The translations under genes and the position numbers were made by a program. A model generated the notes under the pieces. That model saw nothing but the letters and a program-made list of their open reading frames with translations, did no database searches and was not told the origin of the DNA. Shown here in pieces: positions 18,026-27,267 of a stretch of 64,000 bases of DNA (position 1 is its first letter; the number at the start of each line of letters is the position of its first letter). The stretch is from Lachnotalea glycerini (lineage in GTDB: Bacteria > Bacillota > Clostridia > Lachnospirales > Lachnospiraceae): positions 582,678-646,677 of the forward strand of contig NZ_QICS01000001.1 of assembly GCF_003201285.1 (NCBI RefSeq), written 5' to 3'.

Positions 18026-19054
18026 TCAATGTAATTTGCATTCTATCGACCAAAACTCTCCATACGCTTTTCTTACATTAGTGACAACGAAACCTGATTC
18101 CTCTATCAGTTTATTAAATTCTACTTTACTTCGAACCTTTCCTCCATCGGAACATACTAAGAAAAGTAAGTCTCTATATGCCTCTTTGGGTGATATTTTT
18201 TCATTATTATCTATCAATGATTCTACTATTAAAAGCCTTGATTCTTTTGACATTGCAGCTTTTATATTTTTCAGAATTTTAATGACACTATTATCTTCCC
18301 AATCATTTAGAACTTTACTTATTAAATATAAATTTCCTCCTTCTGGAATTTTCTTGAACATATCTCCACTAACTAATTGGCATCTATCATCTAGTCCAAA
18401 ACTAACTTTATCAGCTTCTATCCTTTCAATTGTTGCTGGCTGATCAAATAATATTCCAATTGCATTTTTATTGTATTGAAGTACTGCTGATATTATTTGT
18501 CCATTTCCTCCGGCAATATCTACAATTAATTGGTATTTTTCAAATGGATATGATTCTACAAATTGTAAAATACCTATTTTAGAAAATTCATTCATTCCCT
18601 TATCCATAGTTTTTAACAAATCTGGATTTTTCTTTCCATACTCATACCAGCTTGTTCCATTGTTTTTTTCAAATGATGATTTTCCTGTTTTTATACTATA
18701 TTGTAAATCTGCCATAGAACTAATCAACAGATCGTTCAGGAAGTATTTAGCCAGCCCTTCTAATGAACCCTTGGAATCTGTTTGAAGAACCTCTCCCATT
18801 TCTGTTACCATAAATGTATCATCTTTCTCATAAATAAGCCCTGCAGACATCAATACTCTTATTAATCTTGCTAAAGAAGATTCATTGACTTCTAACTTCT
18901 CTGCTAATTTACTGATTTTAGCTGAGCCACTTATTAATTCGTTAAATAAATTAATTTCAATTGCTGCCTTTATTGCAAATGAAAATGCGTATCCTGCAAC
19001 TCCTTGTATTACAATAGCCTGTAGTGATTGTATATTTTTCAAATTTTTATCCAC
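18026..19054 (-). CDS. SAM-dependent O-methyltransferase, tailoring enzyme
   Basis: A 342-residue class I methyltransferase of the O-methyltransferase family 2 type used in natural product tailoring. The first 100 residues form the winged-helix dimerisation domain (SAKISKLAEKLEVNESSLARLIRVLMSAGL). The SAM-binding glycine motif is VDIAGGNGQIISAVL, followed by the acidic residue in FDQPATIER and the GDMF motif (QLVSGDMFKKIP). It starts at a GTG at 19054 with AAGGAG nine bases upstream. It follows the last megasynthase by about 120 bp, so it probably methylates an enol or hydroxyl of the released product. The exact target is unknown. Confidence 0.88.
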   Translation of the reverse strand: MDKNLKNIQSLQAIVIQGVAGYAFSFAIKAAIEINLFNELISGSAKISKLAEKLEVNESSLARLIRVLMSAGLIYEKDDTFMVTEMGEVLQTDSKGSLEGLAKYFLNDLLISSMADLQYSIKTGKSSFEKNNGTSWYEYGKKNPDLLKTMDKGMNEFSKIGILQFVESYPFEKYQLIVDIAGGNGQIISAVLQYNKNAIGILFDQPATIERIEADKVSFGLDDRCQLVSGDMFKKIPEGGNLYLISKVLNDWEDNSVIKILKNIKAAMSKESRLLIVESLIDNNEKISPKEAYRDLLFLVCSDGGKVRSKVEFNKLIEESGFVVTNVRKAYGEFWSIECKLH

Positions 19055-19173
19055 TCTATTTATCTCCTTTATTAATTTACTACATGATATTAGTATTCTA
19101 TTAAATTCATATTATTTAGCAGATTTAGCTTAAGTTTACATAGGATAATATTTTTTACAAATAATTTAATGTA

Positions 19174-22100
19174 TTAATTCTTCCTCTTTATTATATTTAT
19201 CATCTTATATATATTTTCTATATAATAATTTCTAAATTTAACAACAGTCTCTTCTTTAAACTGTCTTGAACTATAATCTATTCTTATATTTAACCTATTC
19301 ATTTTTATCATAGTTACTATATTAAATTTGTATCTTCTTGGCTCTTCATCACTTAAGTTCTTTCCAGTTATTAATTTAGATATAGTAAATACATCAGTAA
19401 TAATATCTTGATCAAATGCTCCCATAAAGCTAAATCCTATTTCTGGTCTTAATTTATAATTAATATCATTACTGTTTGACAAATATTTAAGAATATTATA
19501 CCCTACACCTTTGTTTGGAATGGATTGGATATTTTGGTTCATATCGTTCATTAATAATTCTATATTGATATAGTTGCTCATATCAATTAATATTGGATAT
19601 ATTGAAGTAAATCTTCCTACGGTTCTGTTAATTTTCAAATTGCAGCCTTCTATATCTCTTCCGTTATTACCGAAATTCACGGCATAAACAAACTCCCCTG
19701 CAATTTCTCTTAATGTTAACCCCAAAGCTGCTAAAAGTATATTATCTATTTTAATTCCTTTATTTAAATCTACTTTTCTAATTAGTTCTTCCGTATCTTC
19801 TATCGATAAATAACCTTCTATCAGCCTAGTATCTCTTGCAATACTCCTGTCACATTTATAATCAGTTGGAATATTCTTAATCTCTGTATATTCAATTTTT
19901 TTCCAATATTCCTTTTCATTTAATAAGCGTTCACTAGTTGAATATTCATAGATATATTTGCTCCAACTCATAAATGAATCTGTCTTATTAGGTAACTTAA
20001 TATCTTCATTATTAATAAGCTGCATATATGCTATCGTTAAATCCTCTAAAATTATTCTCCAGGACATATGATCGATCAACATTTGATTAATAGTTATAAA
20101 TAAATGTTCTCCAACATTATCCTTAAATAGTATTAATTTAATTAAAGGCCCTTTGGTTAAATCCATTCCTTTTTGTAACTTGTCTACCTCTAAATTTACA
20201 TACTCTAATTGATTAGAGGTATTACATAAATCTGCCTCTCTTATTTCTATAATATTATCCTCAAGCCCCCTATTATATTGGATTAATTTCTCATCCCTAA
20301 ACTTAAATAGGATTCTTAATGCGTCATGCTGCTCAATGATCTTCTTAAATATTTTCTTAATATTGTCTATTCCAAATCCTTCTTTTCTGTATAACATAAA
20401 TGAAAGATTTCTAATTCCTGCATTTTTTATTCCATATTCTAAAAGGAAAAACTGAAGTGGAGTAATTCCAATCTCGCCCGTAATAAGTTGGTTATCTATG
20501 TATTTATGCCCTATCTTTACTACCTTGCTAAGCTCTTTTATTGTTTGATATGTAAATATTTGCTTTACCTCAAGTAAGAATCCACAGTTTTCTGCTCTGG
20601 ATATTAGTTGCATTGCCTTAATAGAATCACCAGAGTTCTCAAAAAAGTTATCTTCAATTCCAAACTCGTCAACACCTAATAAATTTCTGCATATTTCACA
20701 TAATGCTTTCTCTATATCATTTCTTGGGGGAACATATCTGTTTTTATCATCCCATACTTTTTTAGGATTTGGTAAATTTTTGTAATCAATTTTTCCATTA
20801 TAAGTAAGAGGTATTTGTTGTATTTTTACAATATATTTAGGAATCATATATTCTGGTAAATACCGCTTCAAATAGTCTGGTAAATTTATTTCTTCAATAC
20901 CATCTTCATAGATAACATAGCCGCAAATATAATTTTCTCCTCTTCTATCTTTATGAATTGTTACAACAGCATCCTTAATTGCTCTATTCTTTAATATAAT
21001 ATTCTTAATCTCATCTAATTCAATTCTAAATCCTCTTACTTTTACCTGGTTGTCCACCCTGTCAACAAATTGAATATTACCATCATCTAACCATAACCCC
21101 AAGTCTCCAGTTTTATACATTTTTTTGTTAGGATTCATTATATCTTTCAGAAAGCTTTGATTCGTTGCGCCTTCATTATTTAAATATCCTCTTCCTACTC
21201 CATTTCCCGAAATAAAAATTTCTCCTATTACTCCATTTGGAACCGGTTTTAAGTTCGTATCCAATAGATATACATTGCAATTTGGTAACGGATTTCCTAG
21301 TGGAATGGATACAAAATTACGTAAATTATCGTCATGAACCATATAAATTGTAGTATCTACACAACACTCTGTTGGTCCATATACATTGGCAATACAAGGA
21401 GCATCAATTCTAAGTGAAAATCTTTCGTAAAATTTACGAACATTTTCTGCCAGAAGAACTTCTCCACCTATTATAAATTGCTTTACATTAATTTCAGCAC
21501 ACCCTTTCGTTTCTGATAAAATTTTTATATAACTTGGTGTGCCATCTGATACATCGATTTTGTTATCCTTATAATATTTAACAAGCTTAACTCCATCTAT
21601 TCTTACTTCACTTGGAACTATATTTAAGTTATGTCCATTTAGTAATGCAACAAATATTTGTTTAATCGATGCATCAAAAACATATGGTGCCAGTAATGCA
21701 ATATTTAAGTACTGATCAAATTTTTTGTATATTTTATTATTTAATGCAGTCATTAAATTCACTAAGTTGCGATGCTCTATCATTACCCCTTTTGGAGTTC
21801 CTGTAGAGCCAGAAGTATATATTACGTATGCTGCATCATTTTGTTCTCCATAAGTTTTAATATTTCCATCATCGGTTTCTTTTATTTTTTGAACATTTAA
21901 GTCTATAAACTCTCCAGTAAACTCTACATTTTCAGCCAAAACCTCTGTGGTTAAAATGATATCTACACAGCTATTCTTTAACATATAATTGATTCTCTCT
22001 GTAGGATATTCTATGTCTATAGGAAGATATCCGGCTCCGGCTTTTAGTATTCCCATTATCGCAACTACCATAGAACTAGTACGATTGCTTATGATTGCTA

Positions 22101-25100
22101 TAATATCATTTGATTTAGCACCCTTTTTAATTAATAATCTAGCCACTTGGTTTGCTCTACTGTTTAATTCTTTATATGTAAGTGTTCCATCAATAGCTGT
22201 TACCGCAATATGATCTGGTGTTAGTTCTACTTGTTTTTCAAAAAGCTCATTAACTTTATGAACTTTATCTACAAATTCCTTTTTCCCCTGTCCAACATTT
22301 ATTATTTTGTCTTTTTCTTCTTGGCTTAACATATTGATGTCACAAATTTTAAGATCCGGATTTACTCCAATTTCAGTTAAAATGTTTAAATAATGACTGG
22401 CTATTTTTTGAATCGTTTCCTCTTTATACAATTTTGAACAATAACTTAAATCAAATTTTAATATTGATTCCTTTGGCATCACTTGTAAAACCAAATCAAA
22501 CTTTGATATTTTTTTACTATACTCATATGGAATATATTTTAAATTATTAATTTCTAAAGTTGGAGCATCCATTGTCTGCAATACAAACATTACATCAAAC
22601 AGAGCATTTCTACTTAATTCTCTATGAATATTTAACTTCTCCACTAATTTATCAAATTGATACTCTTGATTTTCATATGCATTTAAAGACGTTTCTTTTA
22701 CTCTTAAAAGAAAATCTTTAAACGATTCACCCGAATTTATCTTACATCTCAAAGGAATTGTATTTACAAACATACCAATTAAGTTTTCAACATCTGGATG
22801 ATTTCTTCCTGCAATAGGAGTTCCTATAATGATATCCTCTTGATTACTATATCTTGATAACAATATGTTAAATGCTGCAATTAAAGTCATAAATAATGTA
22901 GTTTCTGTTTCTAAGCATAGTTTATTTAAGTTATTTAAAACAGTTTCGTCAGAATAAAAGATTATATTTTTACCCTCATATTCCTTGGTATAACCTCTTG
23001 GATAATCCGTTGGCATATTTAAAACTGGAATATCACCTTGAAATTTATTGATCCAATATTCTTCTTGCCTTTTTAAATCCTCGCTTTGTTCTAATCTGTT
23101 ATGCCATCTTGCATAGTCTTTATAATTAACTTTTAATTCTCCTAAATTTTGTCCTCCATATAAAGAGATTAGTTCTCTTTCAATAATCTCAATTGAAGCT
23201 CCGTCAGCCACTATATGATGTACATCTATCAATAAAAGGTTTTGATTATGTTTAATATTTATAATACTGCCTCTAATCAGTACATCTTCTTTCAAATTAA
23301 AAGGTCTTATAAATTTATAAATAATATCATTCATTTCCTCTTCGCTATTAACTATGATTTCCTCTAATTGAAACTGAAAAGAATCCCTGACCCTTTGTAC
23401 TACATGCCCCTCTATAAAATCAAATGAAGTTCTTAATATCTCATGTCTGGCTATCAGTTTTTTAAATGCCTCTTCAAATTTGTCTTTATTAAAATTTCCT
23501 TGTATCATAATAAATACTGGAATATTATATGCCGTTTCATCTTTATCCAGTTGATCTAGCATAAAAATACGTTGTTGTGCTGATGTAGCTTCATAGTATT
23601 CAGTTTTATCACATAATGGAATTTCTTCGTATTGACTCATTCTATCTTTTAACTCTCTGGTTTGTACTAAATGAACTATTTTTTTAATATTGGCATTATT
23701 TAATATATCTGATATTTGTAATTTAACTCCAATCTCCTTTTCAATCAAATTAATTATTTTTATTGATATAATAGAATTGCCACCCATTTCATAAAAACTT
23801 TTATCAATATCTATTTTGTTTAACCCTAAAACATTACCCCAAATAGTACCTATGCTTTGTTCTAACTCAGTATATGTATTATTTTCTCTTCCACAAAGTT
23901 TAATTTTTTCAAGCTCAATTTCTTCTTTTTCACTATTCTTTTCATTCATTGCTCTTGTTCTTCTTTTTGAAACATCTAGCCAACATCTAGTTCTCTTAAG
24001 AGGCGTTGTTGGAATACTGATCTTATTTCGTTTTTCATTTGAATAAAAAAGATTCCAAGGTATATTTATCCCCTTTTCATAAGCTTGACATATATATTCC
24101 AAAGCCTCTTTATCTTTATTATTATTTTCCAGAAATCTATTTATTCTTTTATTTACCTCAGTCAATAATTTATCTTTATCCTCAGTATTCATATGTAAGC
24201 AGTCCATGACGGTTCTATTTTTTAAGCTTCTTATTTTTTTTTCAAAGCTTTCTTTCCCATCGATTATTATACCCACTCTATATTTACTTTGTTTTCTTCC
24301 TGTATTAGCAGTAAAACATAAATCATCTAAGTCATAATCATTTCCTTTATCTATAAATTCAATATAACTATCAATCAATTTTGTAATCCCTTCTGCATAT
24401 TCAGAAGAAATAGTGAATAACTTGAAAGGTTTACTTTCATCTTTTTTTCTTAAAATGATTGGAGCTTCTTCTATCACAACATGACAATTTGTACCGCTAA
24501 AACCAAATGCATCAATTCCGGCTCTCCTTGGTTGTTCAGCCTTTTCCCAAGACCTAGCTCTATCATTTACGTATAAGGGTGATTCACAAAAATTTATAAA
24601 TTTATTTGGCTCATCAAAGTTTATAGTTGCTGGAATAACATTATTTTTCATAGATAAGACAACCTTAATTAATGCTGCTATTCCAGAAGCTGCTACCGTA
24701 TGTCCTATATTAGGTTTGACACATCCAATTGCACAAAATTGCTTATCCTCTGTATATCTTTTAAATGCATTCGTAATCCCCTTGATTTCTATAGGATCAC
24801 CTAATAATGTTCCAGTACCATGAGATTCTATATATGAAATGGTTCTAGGATCTATATTAGCGGCTTTCCAAGCTTTCGTTATTACATCCTCTTGTGCTAA
24901 CGCATTCGGTGCTGTTATTCCATTAGAAGCTCCATCATTATTGACAGCACTACCCTTTATTACAGCATATATATTATCTCTATCTTCAATTGCTTTATCT
25001 AGAGTCTTTAATACTACAGAAGCTACGCCTTCTCCCCATACTGTTCCATTTGCATATCTATCAAAAGATCTTATACTGATATCTCCAGACTGTATAGAAT

Positions 25101-25845
25101 CCAATATACCATCAACACTAGGATTTAAAATTAAATTTATTCCTCCTGCAATAGCCATATCACATTCACCATTTTTTAAAGCCTTACACGCTTCATGCAC
25201 ACATACTAACCCCGAAGAGCATGCTGTATCAATTACTTCACTAGGACCATTCAAATTGAACAAATAAGAGAGTCGGCTTGCAAGCATTCCTGTCCATGAT
25301 CCTGTTGCAGCTAATAAATCAACCTCCTCAACTAAATTTAAATAGGTTATTTTGATTTTAGCTGTATGATCCATACCTACAAATACTCCTGTATTCGTAC
25401 CATACACTCTATCCGCACCATATCCTGCATCTTCCAATGCTTCATAAGCATTCTCCAAATATATTCTGTGAAATGGATCAATTAAAATAGCTTCTTTCGG
25501 TGCTATCTTAAAAAATTCGGAATCAAATTTATCAATTTCCTCTAAATAACCTGACTTACTATAATTTATGTTTTCATTGAATCCCAGCAAAGTTTCTATA
25601 TCCTTTTTTCTCTTATCTGGAAATTCTCTTATACTACAATAACCATTTAATAAATTTTTCCAATATTCATCTTTGTTATTTGCTTCTGATAATTGACAAC
25701 TCAATCCAATAATTGCTATGTCAGTATGTTTTTCAACAAACTCATTTGAAATTTTTTTCAAAATGAATAATGCTTCCTCTTTATTCATTTTTTTATTTTT
25801 AACTTCATTCAGTATATATTTACTTATTTCTTTTATACTTCCCAT
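19174..25845 (-). CDS. Hybrid PKS-NRPS megasynthase KS-ACP-C-A(Glu)-PCP-E
   Basis: Last assembly-line protein, 2223 residues. Order: helical docking segment (1-38); KS (about 40-465) with C209, H342, H382 all present; carrier domain (S691 in GGNSI); condensation domain (about 745-1165) with intact HHIVADG (H876-G882); adenylation domain (about 1195-1690) with TSGSTGTPKG and YKTGDLG; PCP (S1741 in NSGDSI, the form that precedes epimerases); E-type domain (about 1785-2220). There is no AT, KR or terminal TE. The binding-pocket residues read D-A-K-D-I-G-V-V-D-K, one residue from the surfactin-type glutamate code. In the E domain the motif is NQMLIDHMSWR, so both histidines (N1920, Q1921) are lost while Asp1925 and SWR remain. 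Epimerisation is therefore doubtful. An unreduced beta-keto unit from the KS would be joined to Glu. Confidence 0.93.
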   Translation of the reverse strand: MGSIKEISKYILNEVKNKKMNKEEALFILKKISNEFVEKHTDIAIIGLSCQLSEANNKDEYWKNLLNGYCSIREFPDKRKKDIETLLGFNENINYSKSGYLEEIDKFDSEFFKIAPKEAILIDPFHRIYLENAYEALEDAGYGADRVYGTNTGVFVGMDHTAKIKITYLNLVEEVDLLAATGSWTGMLASRLSYLFNLNGPSEVIDTACSSGLVCVHEACKALKNGECDMAIAGGINLILNPSVDGILDSIQSGDISIRSFDRYANGTVWGEGVASVVLKTLDKAIEDRDNIYAVIKGSAVNNDGASNGITAPNALAQEDVITKAWKAANIDPRTISYIESHGTGTLLGDPIEIKGITNAFKRYTEDKQFCAIGCVKPNIGHTVAASGIAALIKVVLSMKNNVIPATINFDEPNKFINFCESPLYVNDRARSWEKAEQPRRAGIDAFGFSGTNCHVVIEEAPIILRKKDESKPFKLFTISSEYAEGITKLIDSYIEFIDKGNDYDLDDLCFTANTGRKQSKYRVGIIIDGKESFEKKIRSLKNRTVMDCLHMNTEDKDKLLTEVNKRINRFLENNNKDKEALEYICQAYEKGINIPWNLFYSNEKRNKISIPTTPLKRTRCWLDVSKRRTRAMNEKNSEKEEIELEKIKLCGRENNTYTELEQSIGTIWGNVLGLNKIDIDKSFYEMGGNSIISIKIINLIEKEIGVKLQISDILNNANIKKIVHLVQTRELKDRMSQYEEIPLCDKTEYYEATSAQQRIFMLDQLDKDETAYNIPVFIMIQGNFNKDKFEEAFKKLIARHEILRTSFDFIEGHVVQRVRDSFQFQLEEIIVNSEEEMNDIIYKFIRPFNLKEDVLIRGSIINIKHNQNLLLIDVHHIVADGASIEIIERELISLYGGQNLGELKVNYKDYARWHNRLEQSEDLKRQEEYWINKFQGDIPVLNMPTDYPRGYTKEYEGKNIIFYSDETVLNNLNKLCLETETTLFMTLIAAFNILLSRYSNQEDIIIGTPIAGRNHPDVENLIGMFVNTIPLRCKINSGESFKDFLLRVKETSLNAYENQEYQFDKLVEKLNIHRELSRNALFDVMFVLQTMDAPTLEINNLKYIPYEYSKKISKFDLVLQVMPKESILKFDLSYCSKLYKEETIQKIASHYLNILTEIGVNPDLKICDINMLSQEEKDKIINVGQGKKEFVDKVHKVNELFEKQVELTPDHIAVTAIDGTLTYKELNSRANQVARLLIKKGAKSNDIIAIISNRTSSMVVAIMGILKAGAGYLPIDIEYPTERINYMLKNSCVDIILTTEVLAENVEFTGEFIDLNVQKIKETDDGNIKTYGEQNDAAYVIYTSGSTGTPKGVMIEHRNLVNLMTALNNKIYKKFDQYLNIALLAPYVFDASIKQIFVALLNGHNLNIVPSEVRIDGVKLVKYYKDNKIDVSDGTPSYIKILSETKGCAEINVKQFIIGGEVLLAENVRKFYERFSLRIDAPCIANVYGPTECCVDTTIYMVHDDNLRNFVSIPLGNPLPNCNVYLLDTNLKPVPNGVIGEIFISGNGVGRGYLNNEGATNQSFLKDIMNPNKKMYKTGDLGLWLDDGNIQFVDRVDNQVKVRGFRIELDEIKNIILKNRAIKDAVVTIHKDRRGENYICGYVIYEDGIEEINLPDYLKRYLPEYMIPKYIVKIQQIPLTYNGKIDYKNLPNPKKVWDDKNRYVPPRNDIEKALCEICRNLLGVDEFGIEDNFFENSGDSIKAMQLISRAENCGFLLEVKQIFTYQTIKELSKVVKIGHKYIDNQLITGEIGITPLQFFLLEYGIKNAGIRNLSFMLYRKEGFGIDNIKKIFKKIIEQHDALRILFKFRDEKLIQYNRGLEDNIIEIREADLCNTSNQLEYVNLEVDKLQKGMDLTKGPLIKLILFKDNVGEHLFITINQMLIDHMSWRIILEDLTIAYMQLINNEDIKLPNKTDSFMSWSKYIYEYSTSERLLNEKEYWKKIEYTEIKNIPTDYKCDRSIARDTRLIEGYLSIEDTEELIRKVDLNKGIKIDNILLAALGLTLREIAGEFVYAVNFGNNGRDIEGCNLKINRTVGRFTSIYPILIDMSNYINIELLMNDMNQNIQSIPNKGVGYNILKYLSNSNDINYKLRPEIGFSFMGAFDQDIITDVFTISKLITGKNLSDEEPRRYKFNIVTMIKMNRLNIRIDYSSRQFKEETVVKFRNYYIENIYKMINIIKRKN

Positions 25846-25898
25846 TTATAGCCTCCTATGGTCAATATATATGAATTTACCCTATTATAATTTGCACT

Positions 25899-27149
25899 TT
25901 ACTCTTGTATTATATTAATAAATCTTTCTTTATTACTTATCTCATCAAATATATCGTTAAAATATTCCATTTGTTCTTTTATTGGAACTTTTTTAGTTTT
26001 AAATATTAATTTAAGCATTATGATTGCCTCATTTATCTCACTTTCATTAGGCCTTCTTTCTTCTTTTTCTAAAGTATCTTCTATCCTTTTTATCTTTTTG
26101 TATGGCTCTGTAACACCTTTTTTATACTCAATACTATTAAAGTTACTATTTTTAGTACTTACAGCTGCCTTTATACATTTGCTAATAAAAGCTATTTTAG
26201 TTTTTATCATATCTTTACTTAGAATATTCTTTAATTTATTCATATCATTTGAATCTTGACAAGATAAAGCCAACATATTGGGATAACTTTTTTTTATCAT
26301 ATCTGTCAGAACTTTTTTGGGACCCATTTCTATAAAACAAGTTACGCCTTGTTTCACTAAATACTCTATCGACTGATTCCACTGCACCGGTAAAATAATC
26401 TGATTTTTTAGTTTATCTTTTATTTCTTGGAAATTGTCATAAGGCTTAGCGTCTGTATTAGAAATAACAGTATATATGCCCTTTTTATAATTGTATTTTT
26501 TTAATTCTTCTCCAAATTTATTGGAAGCAGATTCCATAATTGGACTATGAAAAGGTGCACTAACTTCGAGATTTATTATTTTTTTCACTTTATCCTTTAC
26601 ATTATCAGCCACCATTTCTACTGCTTTTTTAGTTCCAGATATAACAATTTGCTTTGAAGAATTATAATTTGAAATCACAACCTCTTCACCTAAATCTCTT
26701 ATACTTTCGCATTCATTCTCAACAACGGTTTTGTCTTCACATATAATAGATTTCATAATTCCAATATCTGACTTCGCTGCTTCTTTCATAAATAATCCTC
26801 TTTGTCTTACAAGTCTTAAGGCATCATGAAACGGAATACTTCCTGAACAAGTTAATGCAGATATCTCACCTAAGCTATGGCCTGCCAAAAAATTGGGTTT
26901 TATTTCAAATTCATTTGAAAAAACTTTAAATATGGAATAGCTAACAATTAAAATTGCTGGTTGCGCATTCTCTGTTTTCGTTAATTCATTTATATCTCCA
27001 TTAAATATGAGATCTTTTAAATTGAAATTAAGAATTCCACTCGATTCATCAAAAATATCTTTCGCAATTTTATAATTTTCATATAAACTTTTTCCCATGC
27101 CAATATATTGTGAGCCTTGTCCTGGAAAAATGAATGCTTTTTTACTCAT
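25899..27149 (-). CDS. Free-standing acyltransferase of trans-AT PKS (AT-2)
   Basis: A 416-residue FabD-like acyltransferase expected to load malonyl units onto the AT-less PKS carrier domains. GQGSQ is at 11-15; the catalytic serine is S92 in GHSLG; R117, which holds the malonyl carboxylate, and H201 in APFHS are present at FabD numbering. After the AT fold (about 300 residues) comes a tail of roughly 110 residues with KNSNFNSIEYKKGVTEPYKK, shared with the other AT (36650-37909). The GxMxS segment (GIMKSII) departs from the usual GMAAV, so this copy could have a different acyl preference or be an editing hydrolase. It is placed between the second KS-DH-KR-ACP gene and the last megasynthase. 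Confidence 0.9.
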   Translation of the reverse strand: MSKKAFIFPGQGSQYIGMGKSLYENYKIAKDIFDESSGILNFNLKDLIFNGDINELTKTENAQPAILIVSYSIFKVFSNEFEIKPNFLAGHSLGEISALTCSGSIPFHDALRLVRQRGLFMKEAAKSDIGIMKSIICEDKTVVENECESIRDLGEEVVISNYNSSKQIVISGTKKAVEMVADNVKDKVKKIINLEVSAPFHSPIMESASNKFGEELKKYNYKKGIYTVISNTDAKPYDNFQEIKDKLKNQIILPVQWNQSIEYLVKQGVTCFIEMGPKKVLTDMIKKSYPNMLALSCQDSNDMNKLKNILSKDMIKTKIAFISKCIKAAVSTKNSNFNSIEYKKGVTEPYKKIKRIEDTLEKEERRPNESEINEAIIMLKLIFKTKKVPIKEQMEYFNDIFDEISNKERFINIIQE

Positions 27150-27267
27150 ATCACAACTTTACCTTCTTCCATTTATTTTCTACACTACAAGTACATTATT
27201 ACTAATCATAAAAGTCTCTTACTCATTTGAATGCATCATTAAATTTACTAGATGTATTTTAGATTTA

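Noticed and set aside
19174-20490. Reading the last domain of the 2223-residue protein as an ordinary condensation domain
   Set aside because: SWRIILED, NNGRDIEG and RTVGRFTSIYP are epimerase-type marks, and the carrier before it has the GDSI form; only the HH pair is unusual.
24839-25267. Plus-strand frame of 142 codons opposite the KS domain
   Set aside because: It is a shadow of the highly conserved KS coding sequence on the other strand.
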